From positions 372,001 through 436,000 of the forward strand of contig CM076144.1 of the NCBI GenBank assembly GCA_038025085.1: 64,000 nt of DNA, given 5' to 3'. The notes under the pieces were generated by a model. That model ran no database searches and had not been told where the DNA came from. It saw only the letters and a list, made by a program, of their open reading frames with translations. The DNA is from Tetragonia tetragonoides (lineage: Eukaryota; Streptophyta; Magnoliopsida; Caryophyllales; Aizoaceae). Position numbers and translations under genes: made by a program. Positions 21,678 through 36,600 of the stretch are shown piece by piece; positions within the stretch are counted from its first letter, which is position 1; the number at the start of each line of letters is the position of its first letter.

Positions 21678-24600
21678 ATGGCTGCCGAGAAACTTAGGGA
21701 TTTGAGTCAGCCTATTGATGTCCCTCTCCTTGACGCTACTGTCGCTGCTTTCTATGGCACCGGATCTAAAGAAGAGGTAACAGAGATTAACTTTTAGGGT
21801 TTTAGCATGATTTTCACACAGTGAGTGAGGAGAGAGAAATAAAATAGATAGAGAAACTTCACTGTATTTCTCACTCACTTGTCTACTGTATTTCTGAATA
21901 TACAACTCTTTTTATGTTATTTTGTTTCTTTACATGACACCAATTTTTATCGAGTTTCACTGTTTAAAGCTTCAAATAATTAGTCTTGTTATGAACAATG
22001 GTCTGGTTTAACTTGTTGGATACTGTTAGGAGTTGCAATTGGGTCTGCATTCTCAATTCATTGATGAAATTGAGTGGAAATTTTGATAATTTTTGTGATT
22101 AGGTAAAAGGAATTGTGAATATCTGATCGAGAGGAAACTAAGGTTTTACTGTAACCAGTAATATGTAGTGTGAACTGCAGTTTATAAAACCCTAGGTTTT
22201 TTGCATTGGCCAGATTTAATGGGCTGTGCTGAAGGTTTTGGAGTTTAGATAGTACACTATGCTGTGATTAGGGTAGATAACCGAGTGTAGATAACCGAGT
22301 GGTTGTTAGAACATCATCTTGTTGACTTAGCTAATTGAACCATGGTGCTTCAAGATAGGAGTAGTGAAGGACAAATTGAAATATAAGCATTTGAATTAAA
22401 AAGTGTAAGTGCAGTCTGCTGACCACTAGGCTTTCTGAATCAGAATTTTGACGTAGTTTCATACAGTAGTTTGTTAATGACAGTGTAATTCTTCTGTAAT
22501 TAAGTGGGGGACATAGCTGAATGATGGTTAGCAAAGTCTTCTTTTGACTGAACTAAGCAATTTATTTGGAGAACTAGTAAGTGAATGATGGTGATTAGGC
22601 GATAGGAGTAGTCAACAATCAAATTTTGCTGCTCTATTCCCTATTATCAGCAACACCTACATTCAGAGTGACAGCTTGTCCTTACCCTTGTACTTCATTG
22701 ATTCGCTCTTCATAACATTTTATTATTATTATCTGAAAATTCGGCACCTCCTCATACCCGCAGTCCTGTCCCTTCTCCTTCGGCCCCTTCGTCCCCTCAG
22801 TAATAAGCATTAAGTAATGTTCTTGATTTGATTGTGAATTATTATTGCAAACTGGCTTTCATATCTGCAATGAGGAATGGTCTCAAATGATTCCTCCAAA
22901 CTTGAGTTTTTATCCCCCCATAAGCTGATTTTGATAATAGTTTTATGGGTTTTGTTTTTGTGGTGTCGACAGAGGGCTGCAGCAGACCAGATCTTACGAG
23001 ATTTGCAAAACAACCCTGATATGTGGCTTCAAGTAGTCCATGTTCTTCAGAACTCTCAAAGCTTGAATACGAAATTCTTCGCCTTGCAGGTCAGTTGTCC
23101 CATATGTTACTTGTAGCATCCCTTGAAAGATTTTTTTAGCAGTTAGTTCTTTGTTTTTTCTGAACGTTGTGATGTATTCTCTTCGCTCAGTATGGATGGG
23201 TCTAAAAAATCTGTACAAATAAGATTCTTCGAGTTTCGTATGGCCTTGCAGAAGTTTAGCTTCATGCTCACAAACTGATCCACTATTTTCTTCGCTCAGT
23301 ATGGATGGGTCTAAAAAATCTGTAGAAATAAGATTCTTTGAGCTCTGTATGGCCTTCCAGAAGTTTAGCTTCATGCTCACAAACTGATCCAATGGTAATG
23401 CTCGATAACGATCTGCGGGCCATACTCTTACCAGGAGAAGTAGAACTGTGAAGTGGTGAAGTGAACAGGGAAGATGTATTTCTGGAGTAAGATCATGAAT
23501 AGATATTGAATTAATTATTGATATGATCCTAGTGCTGGCGGAGGCTTGAATCAGTATCATGGGTACAACATGCTCATTTTAGGATTGTGAAAAGGAAAGC
23601 CGCAGTGATTGAAGATGGTCTTTGAAGTATCTCTGGAAGGTCATTTCGAGTATGAAGGCAATTTGTTTTGGATGTTTTGCAGTCTCACCATGTCCCAATA
23701 TCAGAGCAGTTTATTTGTTTGACGATCGTAATTGAGACAGTAGGATTTTGCATGCTGCAACTTTGAGGGGAGGATGCTGGTTGACTTGATTTTCATTGGC
23801 AAGGCATACAGGATGCACTTTTACTTTCAGGGGATCCATGTAGATGTAGGCCACTGATCTGTTACCGTTTACATCTTTGTAGGAGGTCCTCTTTCGTGCC
23901 GTTTATGTCATTCTCGCATTGAGCTCTTTAAAGAATATTTATTTCTCAAACTGAGGAGGGATATGACTTATGAGCTATTAGACATATGATGAGACACAAA
24001 CTTTGTCTATCATCTGTTGATCTGGTAATAAAACCTAGAAGGATGCGAAGGAAAATTTTTGTTTGACGGAAGGAGGTTGAAAGATCTTGATAAAACCCAG
24101 GAGGAGGTTGCAAAGGAAAACTTTGTTTCCTTTAACTATGAGTATTTTGTCGTAGTAATATTGCTGCCAGAAGTTTCTGTATGTTCTGAAACCTGTGGTT
24201 TTCTAGAAGTGTTGAATGGATGAGCGTCACTGAAGTTCAGCTCTAGGATCAGAAGCATCAACATTTTCCCATTACCTATTGTCTATGGTTTCTGTGCATA
24301 TACATTTTCAGTTTCTAGTGTTTGAAGAAAGTCATCACATCTTATTTACAGGTTTTGGAAGGTGTCATTAAGTACCGGTGGAATGCTTTGCCTGTTGAAC
24401 AGCGTGATGGAATGAAAAATTACATTTCGGATGTTATTGTACAGGTATTGATTTTGAAACATATTTCTCGATGGTCAATACGCTGCCTATTATATTCTTT
24501 CTGTATCTTTTTCTACTTGCATTTCTCTTTTTGTCATATTTATTCAATTACTGGAATATTTATCACAAGATTATTGATTTTGTTTTTCTCTGTTTTTGGG

Positions 24601-27600
24601 ACTTCAGCTTTCAAGAGACGAGGCTTCTTTCAGGCGTGAAAGACTATATGTCAACAAACTAAATGTGATACTGGTTCAGGTATAATTAATTTCTTTGGTA
24701 TTGAATGGGGATTCCCTGGGCGAGTTAGTTTGATATTGTTGAGTCTCTATTTGATACTCGAACGTCTCTTATGGGTTCTCGCCGACGGAGTTGATTTGTG
24801 AGAATTCTCAAGGTGATATAGTTTATTGACGTTTTAGAGTCTGTTAAGATCTATGCTGTTAATACTTTAACTGTGTAAGTTTGTTCGTAGAAGTGTGCAA
24901 AATATATAGTGTCTGACCATGCTCTATTTGATTAAGCGTGTGATCTCATTTCAGCAACATGAAGAGCTGTTCACTGTACTGACTTGCTTATCAGGACTTA
25001 TTTTATGAAATTGTCCGCCAGTTGAGGTTCCCTCTCTCTGGTGGTTGTCAGCTCCTTTATTAATTTTCTTTCTTAAATGCAGATTTTGAAGCATGACTGG
25101 CCAGCAAGGTGGCAGAGCTTCATTCCTGATCTTGTCAATGCTGCTAAAACTAGCGAAACAATTTGTGAGAACTGCATGGTTATACTAAAAGTATGGATAT
25201 ATAGTTTTCTTCTTCATTTCTTTGGGTGTTGGGTTCTTATTTTTGACTTATTTTTATTACTGCTTGTCATCAGCTTTTAAGTGAAGAGGTTTTTGATTTC
25301 TCAAGAGGGGAAATGACACAGCAGAAAATCAAAGAACTGAAGCAGTCATTGAACAGGTAATCTCCTTGATGAACTTGGTTCTGTCTTCTGTAAAACCATT
25401 TTATAATCTGATTATGGATGATAGTAGTAGATTAGTAATATTTTGTTCCTGATGTATGAATATTGGAAACAGCCTCTCTGTTTCTGCAGGGGTAAGGCTG
25501 TGTACACCTGCCCCCCGCCCTTATCCTGCTTGGGTGGACGCCTCTTTGGAGGCGTTGGGGTAATTTGATGTTTGATGTACTAGTCATACAAGTTTTGTCA
25601 TCTGTTTTTGTATGAAAACATCATCGCCAGCTGCTATTATGTTAAGAAAGACTTGAAGAATGCCAAATTTCCATATTTATGTAGGTGCTGCTGCGGATAT
25701 GTTCTTTACTAATGTTTTCTTGCACTGTTGCAGTGAGTTTCAACTTATTCATGAGCTGTGCCTGTATGTCCTATCAGCATCCCAGAGGACTGAGTTAATA
25801 CGAGCTACTTTGTCCACACTTCATGCATTTCTATCTTGGATTCCTCTGGGTTACATTTTTGAATCCCCTCTGGTTTGTCCTATTTTCTTTTCTTTTCTTT
25901 TCTGTTGGCGATAATTTTTCTATGTGTATGTTTATCTAAGTGATATGTTTTGTTGCCTGCATGTTATAGCTGGAAACCCTCCTTAAGTTCTTTCCTGTGC
26001 CAGCATATCGCAATCTCACCCTCCAGTGCTTAACTGAGGTATGCCATTTAAATGTGATTTTTTGCTTCTATATATTTGTTTGAATGTGACAATCATTTTA
26101 ATTTAATTCAATGCCCAGGTTGCAGCCCTGCACTTTGGTGACTTCTACAATGTGCAGTATGTAAAGATGTACAATGTCTTCATGGTTCAGTTGCAGGTGA
26201 GTTCGGATATATGGTCTAGGTGTGGGGATTTTCGCATGTGACGGTGTTATTTTTTTATATTTGCGCCGTGTCGATGGTTGATTATTCTTTCGGTTGATTA
26301 TTCTTTCTTTTTTCTTTTTTCTTTTTTCTTTTGGTGGTGAAACTTTTGCTCCATTTTATCCCAATTAGATGTTGGTTTCTTTTGTTTGCGACTAATCTAA
26401 GCTTATCTGTTATTAATTCTTACTCCTGATGCCATGCAGGCTATTCTCCCCCCAACCACGAATATTCCTGATGCTTATGCAAATGGATCAGCTGATGAGC
26501 AGGTAGTTATGGCTTGTGACTTATATTTGTTGCTGAATGTCGAGTACATTATGTGTTTGTATATGTCTAATTGTTTTTTTCTTCTTTATTCCTTCAGGCT
26601 TTCATTCAGAATCTGGCACTTTTTTTCACTTCGTTCTTCAAGGCAAGTCTTCTTCATGCACATTTGCGTATTTTTTAAGTGATCACATTGTGTTTACTGC
26701 ATCTGTTGTTTGGAATCTGGGATGGGTGTACCTTGTGGGTTCCTTGTTACTTCCTGGCCTTAGAGTAGTTACTTGTTCTCAAGCCATGTAGATGTGATAT
26801 AAGGATTCTCTTACATCTCAAACGGCAATTACATTTACAGTTTCTATATTATCTCACAAAATGTCTGTTGCTTTAAGTTAGCTCACTAATTTTTATGTGT
26901 GCACTGTGCAGTCACATATCAGAGTACTGGAACCTCTTCCAGAAAACATAGCTGCACTGTTGATGGGTCTTGAATATCTCATCAACATCTCTTATGTAGA
27001 TGATACAGAGGTGTTTAAGGTGGGTTACTTTCTTTGCTTTCACTTGTTAGGGCACAATGTTTTATTATTGGTGTATTACCTTCTTTATACACTTATTTTT
27101 TATGGTTTATCAGGTTTGCTTGGACTACTGGAATTCTTTAGTCTTAGAGCTGTTCGAGGCTCACCATAATGTGGATAATCCTGCAGCAGTTGCAAATATG
27201 ATGGGCCTGCAGGTATTGTTAGATTTTTTTCCATATCAACTTTTAACTCTTATTTGTATTATAGTGTGATAGTCATTCCTCTTATCGTTTTTGTAACTGA
27301 ATTTATACGGCTTATTCCTCTGTGGTCTGTATGCTGGCTATTCCTTTGGATAATTATTTGCTTGGAGGATAATATCTTCAATTATCATCCTTTATTTCCT
27401 TAAGATTCACATACGTGATAATCTCAGTTCATTGTTATATTGACGTAACAGATGCCTTTCACACCTGGTATGGTTGATGGTATGGGTTCTGAACTCATAC
27501 GGAGGCGGCAACTTTATGCTGGTACTATGTCGAAGTTACGTTTGCTAATGATCTGCCGAATGGCGAAGCCTGAAGAAGTTCTTATCGTTGAAGACGAAAA

Positions 27601-30600
27601 TGGGAATATCGTCCGTGAAACTATGAAGGACAATGATGTCCTGGTTCAGTATAAGGTGATTAATCTTTGACTGAAATCCATGCTTGGTTTATGAAACTCT
27701 ATCGAATATATTGATGGATTATGGATTGTCTTGGAACAAATAGCCTCTCATTTGCATTTCATATTGACTGCACTGTTTAATCTCTGATGGTGGTGAAATG
27801 TCAACATTTTGGAGACATCTTTCATACAGTTGTTCACTCAGGCATTGTTTAACTGATTGAAGCTGATTTTTGCAGATTATGAGGGAAACACTGATATATT
27901 TGACACATCTTGACCATGATGATACAGAGAAGCAGGTTTTGGGCTAATTACTTTAGCAATGTTATATTTGATTTTTTAGTTGTAATTTTAGTGGCATTGT
28001 TTGTGAATCTGAGAAACATCTTTTAGACACTGTCTGTAAGATGCTATTTGCACGGAAAATGTTGGGAATAACCTCTCTACTAGGCGACTAGCTAGGGGTA
28101 AGGCTGCGTACATCTGGACCTCCCCATATCCCGCCCTCGGCGGGATTCTTACTGAGTTGTTGTTGTTGCTATTTGCACGGAAAATGCTCACTGTGGTTGC
28201 GTTACAGTGTCAGAATTTCCCCTTGAAAATAGTGATGAACTGATGTTGGGTTGCTATACATTCTAATGAAATACAATATGAAATTTTGAATATTTGATTT
28301 TTACTAGGAATTTTTTTTTAGATAAGAAAAACTTTTTATTAATCAAATCGTGAAAGAATACAAAATGGAGGATAAGGTATCCTCAAAGTACAAGAATAAG
28401 AGTTAAGTATCTACAAATCATGCCAATGACGTTGAATGACCGTCAGAGGCACCCCCTTGAAGGCACCAACCACCTTCGCCCACAAGGATGCCAAATAAAC
28501 TATATGTTCCCAAATTATATCGGAACTCTTTCCCTTGTCAGAGAAAATCCTCGAGTTCCTCTCTAGCCAAGTGCACCAAAGAATAGCTAAACAGGCACAC
28601 CGCCACAACATCCTACCCTCCTTCCCCCTCCGCATAGCAGAAAAACGCATCTGTAGGAATTGCCCCACAGTAGCAGGGCACACAAAAGGCTCCCCACACA
28701 ACAACCGATCCCACAGAGCCCTCGCAAAATTACACAATACAAACAAGTGCAAGCAACTCTCTCCGTCCTGCCGACACATCACACACATGCTGGGAAGGAG
28801 ACACATATGTGGCCTCCGCCGTTGCACCATATCACAAGTATTCACCTTACCTAGCACCAAAGTCCACACAAAAGCACGAACCTTCAGAGGAACCTTGGAC
28901 TTCCAAATATAGGAGGAAAGGGGAAAATGTGGAAATTGAGACGGAAGGCTAAGATGATGGACGGAGGACTTGGAAGAAAAAACCCCAGAAGAGTCCCCAA
29001 TCCAAGTCCTAGAGTCGTCACTAGGGACGAGAAGCCTAGAGTGGAGGACACCCAGGAGGGAAACGAGTTCCTCCATTTCTATATCCCGGGGTGGTCGCCG
29101 AAAGTGAAGGTTCCTACTAGGAATTATTGCCTACTTGTTTGTTATGTTAACATTAGTCCCTCCACCTGTATCTAATATTTATTGGAGGGTTCACTAAAGG
29201 TTATAAATAAATAGCTGGATCTATTCGTTGCTTTTTGTTTTTTTGGTTGTTGATTAGTAACTTTATCTTTTTACCCCCCGTTTTTGATTCAGATGCTCAA
29301 AAAATTAAGCAAGCAGCTTAATGGTGAAGATTGGTCATGGAATAATTTGAATACCTTGTGTTGGGCCATAGGGTCAATTTCTGGTTCAATGATGGAGGAA
29401 CAGGTATTTTACTTGCGCAATTCTCTGATAATTTTCTAGCAGTATCCTATGTAGAACTCCCACCCTATTCCGAGGTTAGGGAGCCACCTTAGGTCATTTG
29501 TTAGTTCTATGAGAGGACAACTGAAATAAATAGCTTGTTATTTACCTGATTTTTTGTTTTTATTTAGTGGAATATAGTGTACTGTGGACTAAGGGATAAG
29601 AGTACAGTACAGTACATTGATATATTTCATTGTATTGTGATCTTGCAGGAGAATAGATTTCTGGTGATGGTCATTCGTGATTTGCTGAACTTATGTGAAA
29701 TTACCAAGGGCAAAGATAACAAGGCTGTCATTGCGAGTAATATCATGTAAGGGATTAGTTTTATTGTTAAGGTAGAGGCATATGATATAATGTAGGATAT
29801 TCCAGAATAACATGATTATTTTTAATGTGACATGCATGAGAGATGAAACTGCTATATTAAGCAACAATAGATAGCCATGTGTTCTTTGAAGTGATAGAAC
29901 TATGATCTGATTGCCTTTCTTTTCTGTTGTTTGGGGTTGACAGGTATGTTGTTGGGCAGTATCCCAGGTTTCTCAGAGCGCATTGGAAATTTCTGAAAAC
30001 AGTTGTTAACAAGTTGTTTGAGTTCATGCATGAAACACATCCAGGAGTTCAGGTTAGTCAAACTGGGATCATTATTACTTCCACTATGTGCTAATACTTA
30101 TCCCTCCTTGGCTTGATTGGGTTTGCTGTTGCTGTCGCCCAACGCTCATTGTTCCTCAAATAATAAAAGTGAAGAGAAGTAAGCTAATACAATACACTCA
30201 TTGTATATGTCTGAAGCTCAAAATTTTTCAGCATCTAGTGGTCTACTGGAAGCGTTAACTGCCTGTTCGTCGGCTGATTATTTGATTTCCCCCCTACCCC
30301 ACCCCACATTAGACAGTTTTACTTTTTCTTACGGGATTAAGAGGACTCTTTGATTTAGTACTTCATTTTGAGAATGATCTGCTAGTAATGAGTGTAGAAA
30401 AGCCTTTAAATGCTATGCTGAGACAGGAGTTAAAATAGAAGAGCTACAGCCAGGATATCTTGGCTTGCTGATTTGTAGAATGCTAGTGAGAAATGATTGT
30501 CATATATCTAACATTAAGGATCGTGGCATTCTTCCATGAAACATGGAGGCTTAATGATCTTATAGTCATATGTACTTTCTTGTAGTCCTAGATTAGAATG

Positions 30601-33600
30601 CTCGCACAAAATCTATCACTTAATTTACATATTTGCTTATGCATGGTTTGTGCTGGAAGGATCAACATGGGCTCTCGTACTACAGATTAGCTCTCATGTT
30701 GTGAGCTAAATGTAACTGCTTGTCGTAAGTTGGTTGAAGGTCATATTGTCTATTACTGGTTATTTATTGCTATTTTTGCCTTGTATTATTGCTTCCAGTT
30801 GTGAGAATGTCCTTGTGTGTGTGGGTTTTAGAAATTCATTCATGGCCAGTTGGTTTGTTGGTGAAGAATGTGATCTTATGATTTTAAACTCTGTTTTCTT
30901 TTCAGGACATGGCTTGTGACACATTCTTAAAAATTGTTCAGAAATGCAAACGTAAATTTGTTATTGTTCAGGTAATGTGCATAAACTTTGTTATTTTCTA
31001 CAGAACATGGTTATCCTTCTATAACTCCTTCACTGTCAAACATTGTTCTTTATAATTTTTGAAGAAAAGGTTCATCAAGTTTTTTACTTCTTAAAGTGGG
31101 TTTGCAGACTTCTCGTGGTTGTTTATGGTGATTATTATTAGACTAGAAGGGGAAAGCAGTCCAATAGTCGAACTGCATTGACATCATTTTATTTATTTGT
31201 TTCTGCAGGTTGGTGAAAATGAGCCATTTGTATCTGAACTTCTTACTGGACTTCCGACAACAATTGTAGACCTTGAACCTCACCAAATTCATATGTTCTA
31301 TGAAGCTGTAAGTTAACTTTATCCCTGTGAGATAGGATAACTGATGCCTTGGATGTATTTATTATAATAGCTATTACCTTCCCTTTTTAGGTCGCTTATA
31401 TGATTAGCGCAGAATCTGATCCGCAAAAAAGAGATGAGTATCTGAGGCGGTTGATGGAGCTCCCAAACCAGGTAGATGGTTCTTCTGCTTAAGTGTTATG
31501 CTATGTATAAAGCTTTAGATGTTTTTGTTTATATTGTTATCTGGCTGTGCAGAAATGGGCTGAAATTATTGGACAGGCACGCCAAAGTGCTGATGTGCTG
31601 AAGGACCAAGATGTTATAAGGGCAGTGCTTAATATATTACAGGTTCGGGAAGATATTCATATTATGTTAGACACGGAAGCATGAAAATTGTTTTAGTTGC
31701 AAATCATGCACCGTGCCATAGGATTGCTTTTGATTGTTATTGTCTTTTTGTTTATGTTTAAACAAGTAAATAGAATTGTAAATGCTATGTAAGTCCATTC
31801 ACTTGAGCTATTGTCTTTTTTAAGCTCCTAAACATTTTGGATTTATTTTGGGAATCATACCTTCAAACATTGGGTAAAGATAGAGATAATCTGTGGTATT
31901 CAGGTGCAGATGATGATGATATTGGGTAGATCTGATCCGTGGGTAGTTTAGGCTCTTTACTTATTTATTTTTATATGTGTCTCTTAACAGGGCTATTAAA
32001 TAGTTCCTAGGACCTAAGTGGTAGTTGGGTGCAAGTTTCTCAAAGTTTTGCTTTAATCTTTTACATATAATTTAGAATAATGTTCCATTAGTAAAATAGC
32101 TAGCCTATTCCCCTGTTTCCTGTAGCAGACTTTATTTGTAAGGCTAAGGTGCCTCTTAAGGTGCGGGCTTTTGTATGGACCTTGGCATTGAATAGGGTGA
32201 ATACTCTAATGATCTTGTCAGAGGAGGGGGTTGGGGACGAGTCTGATGCCTGACATATGTGCTCTTTGTCGAGCGATTGCGTTTGTTCTTTACATGTGAT
32301 TTTGGTCGCTGCATCTGGGGGAGGCTGTTTGGTTTTTTGGGTGAGACGTGGGTTTGTCCTTCTAGTGTGGTAGAGTTCCTCCAAGTGCGGTTCCTGGAAT
32401 TTGGGAGGGGAAAGGAGAGGAGGTTACTTTGGCGTAATGCGGTCTTTCCTATTATTTGGTGCCTTTGGGTTAGAAAGGAATGCCGGAGTTTTTAATGGTG
32501 TGACCTTATCAGTTGATTTGGTGTGGGATAGTGTCACTTGTCTAGGGTGGTTATGGGCTAGAGCTACAGGGGGCATTTAGGAGCTATTCTATTACTCAGA
32601 TCCAGCGTAACTGGTCTGGACTAGTATGTAACTAGACTGTTCTTGGAGGACGACTTATCCTCCTTTTTTGTACCTTTTGATACTTGATTAATCCATACAT
32701 TTTCTTTTATCTAAAAATTAATAAAATAGCTAGCCTGATAAAGCACCAGAATACAATAATTTACCCACCTTCTTGGTAAGTTTAGGCAAGTAAAAATGCA
32801 TTTTAGGGTAGAGCCATGCAAAACCAAATCAAGTGAAGATGGTTTTTTAACGTGTATAATGAAGTAATTGTAAAATGGTTCTGAACTAGAGTTGATGGGT
32901 TTTGTATGATTGGTATTTCCTTCTTGCTTAGTGCAGTAGGCTGCTTTAGATTTTTGTTTGTAATGATCTCAAGGCATATAATATGTAAGTTTGTGAAGTG
33001 CAACGTTGATATTTCACTCTGCCTTTTCTTCTCACTGTCTTGTCTAGAGATACTGACTTGTGTACTAGAGATACTGACGTGTGTAGAGCGTACCTTGCCC
33101 TTTTCTTTTTCAGCTTTTTGTTTACTGCATACTTGTTTGTAAAGTCAGTGTACTTTGTTGGGTGGTGCTTGCTTGGTGGTATATGAGTTTTTGGTTGATC
33201 TGTGAAATGGACTAGTTAATATTCTATACATGTTTGAGTTAGCTGAATATCTCATTATTCTTTTCTTATCAGACAAATACAAGTTCAGCCAGCTCTCTTG
33301 GTACTTGTTTCTTCCCACAGATCTCCTTGATCTTTTTGGACATGCTTAATGTGTACAGGTATCTTGATCCACTTCTTTGGTAATGATAGTAACCTGCTTC
33401 TGCTTATGCTTACTAAAGGTGTGACTTGGACTAAATGAATCTCTCTTTCTGCTTTCTCTGATGTTCCGCAGAATGTATAGTGAGCTTATATCAAATACTA
33501 TTGCTGGAGGTGGTCCCTACGCCTCTAAAACCTCTTTTGTAAAGCTTCTGAGGTAAGACCATTTGCTTAATCTGGTGTTTCTTTTGCATTTATGAGACTC

Positions 33601-36600
33601 TTTTAAGTGTTATTCTGTCTTTTGCTGTTGCTTATTTCAAGGTCATATTTTGATTGATGCCTGGTTGGTACAGATCAGTGAAGCGAGAGACTCTTAAGCT
33701 CATTGAGACATTTTTGGACAAAGCTGAGGATCAACCACATATAGGGACACAATTTGTGCCTCCTATGATGGATCCTGTCCTTGCTGATTATGCCAGGAAT
33801 GTGCCTGATGCCAGGGAGTCCGAAGTGCTGTCCCTCTATGCTACTATAATAAATAAGTAAGATTCTACTTCTGAGTTCGTGCTCTGCATCGATTAGATTG
33901 TTGGAGGTTAACTTAATTGTCCTGCTGACAATTGCTTTTGTATCAGAAGTTCAGAACCATACAAAACCTGTGATACTCTGTTTCTACCTCGTACTTTTTT
34001 TCGCACACTTGCAAGTTTCAAATTGAACTTTAATGAAGCATTTTCTTGCTCAATGTTTTTAAATAATATGCTAGACAGTATCTTGTATACTAATGCTTAC
34101 TTCTAGTAGTTTTACTAAAACGCAAGTGTTTTGTTTCTTAAGTTTCTTGGCCGATGAAGTTGAAGCTAATTGTATACAAGTTCTCTTGCTTAATTTAGCA
34201 GATTGGGACAGTGACAATGCATAAAGCCAAAGTAATATAATGACCCAGCTAAACCTTTAATAAGCATACATGATTGAAGATTTGTCAGTGCATGCTAAAC
34301 TGGATATTTTCTTACGAAGAAGCTGTTTCATCTCTCCTGGGATATAAAATGTGATGTGCTTGTTGTTAAATGTGTAGGTACAAGGCTGCAATGATCGAGG
34401 ACGTGCCTCGCATTTTTGAAGCTGTTTTTCAGTGCACGTTGGAGGTAAGTGTCTTAGGTTATATAATAAAGGAAAAATATTAGATAAAACATTGTGATTG
34501 CAGGTATATGTGTTTCTTTGTCATTATATCCACTGGTCAGGTATAATGTGGGCGATGGTACTCGGGTTCGGTTCTGAGAGGATGTGTGGAAGGGTAACCT
34601 TCCTTTCTCTTCCACGTACCCTTGGGTCTATCAGTTATCTACCCTTCACGGGGCACCCGTGTCTGCTTTCTTTTCAGGCACGGGTGGGTCTTGGGACTTA
34701 CATTGCAGCGTCTTCCGCATGATAGAGAGATGGAGGAGTTTGTTTCCCTCTTGAGTGTCCTCCACTCTACCTCTCTCGTCCATATGGACGACTCCCGGAC
34801 TTGGATTGGGGACTCTTCTGGCCTCTGGGGTCTTCTCTAATCCTTCCTTCATCAGCTTAGCTTTCCTTTCCAGTTCCCACAGTTTCCTTTAGCCCTGTTT
34901 ATATGGAAGTCTAAGGTTCCTCTGCAGGCCCGTGCTTCATGTGGACTTTGGTGCTGGGTAGGGTGAACACCTATGATATGCTGCAACGTCGGATATGTGC
35001 CGTCATGATGGGGAAAACACTTTGCATCTGTTTGTCTTGTGTGATTTTGCTAGGTCGTTATGGAGTCAATTGTTGGAGGGGGAGAGTTTTGTGTGTCTTG
35101 CCGCGGTAGGAGATTTTTTACAGTTACGCTTTGCAGCGATGAGGAGAGGTAGGGAGGGAAGATTGTTCTGGAGATGTATGTGTATGTCCATTTTGTGGTG
35201 TATCTGGTTAGAGAGGAACTCGAGGGTGTTTTGTGACGTTGGGAAGAATGCAGATTACGTTTGGGATCAAGTCGTTTATTTAGCCTCCCTTTGGGGCTAA
35301 AGCGGCAGGAGCTTTTAAGGGCGTTCCACTTACTTATGTACAGCGCCATTGGCGAGATTTGTAGTTTTGATTTTGGTTTGCTTATGAGGATACCTTATCC
35401 TCTTTTTTGTATTCTTTAATGATTTGATTAATAAAATCTTCTTTTATCTAAAAACAAATGTGTTTCTTTGTCGTATAGTTATGTCATGGCTGAGTAGGCT
35501 GACATTGTTGGGGGTATGACTTTTGCGTCCCCTGCCTTGTCCTGTTAAATAAATCTGAGTTTTGCTATCTCAAATGACTTGTTATGCTTGAAAAGTTGTT
35601 TTAAGGATACCTGCTACAGCATTTAAGGAGTTTTTCTGTGATCCGCCTTTATTGTTGAGCTAGCTTGTATACTGAGTTTCATTATTGCCATTTGACTCAG
35701 ATGATAACAAAGAATTTTGAAGATTACCCAGAGCATCGCTTAAAGTTCTTTTCATTACTTCGGGCAATTGCTACACATTGTTTCGCTGCATTGATACGGT
35801 TATCACCTCAGGTAGGGGTTTGATTTTATTTTCCTATTAAAATGTTTTGTTGAATCCAGAAGGCGTCAATTTATTTACAGTTCCTCTGGGTGGAACCTGT
35901 TTCATTTTCTTGTAGGAATGTGTTTTGTTGAATATCATGTTTACTTTATTTATTCGAAATCTTAAATTAACATTCTTTTACTGTACCAGCAATTGAAACT
36001 TGTTATGGACTCGATTATCTGGGCTTTTCGTCATACTGAAAGAAATATCGCCGAAACTGGGCTTAACCTTCTACTAGAGATGACAAAGAACTTTCAGGTA
36101 TGTTACTTTTTGCTTGCTTGTTGTAATTTTACGACTCCAGTATGCTTATGAACTTACGATTGTTTGATTCATGTGACAGGCTTCTGAGTTCTGTAACCAG
36201 TTCTATCGGACTTACTTCCTAACAATGGAGCAAGAAATTTTTGCTGTCCTGACTGACACCTTTCACAAGCCGGGATTCAAGTTGCATGTGTTGGTCTTGC
36301 AGCATTTATTCTGCCTGGTATACTTATTTTGTTTCGTTTTCTCTTTGCTATATACAGGAGAATCTTTTCACTCTTGTTGAATTTTTACCTTTTGTGCCTA
36401 TGCACACTCGGTGAATGATAAGTTGATATCCCACTCAACATGGGAAGAACGCCATGAAAGGAAAGTTGCCATGAGTAACTCAGAACACACAGAAGTAACA
36501 GAACAACGCTATGATAAAGAGCCATCTGTTGCTTACTTGACTTAGTTCTTGTGTACTTTATTCTTTTTAGTTGTGTGAATCTGTTTTCTGTTTTACCCCC

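Noticed and set aside
22994..23560. Minus-strand ORF of 188 codons with an internal repeat
   Set aside because: It spans the antisense of XPO1 exon 2 and the 109-bp intronic tandem duplication. The protein repeat is an artefact of the DNA duplication.
28535..28912. Plus-strand ORF of 125 codons
   Set aside because: It is the antisense shadow of the LINE coding region on the minus strand.
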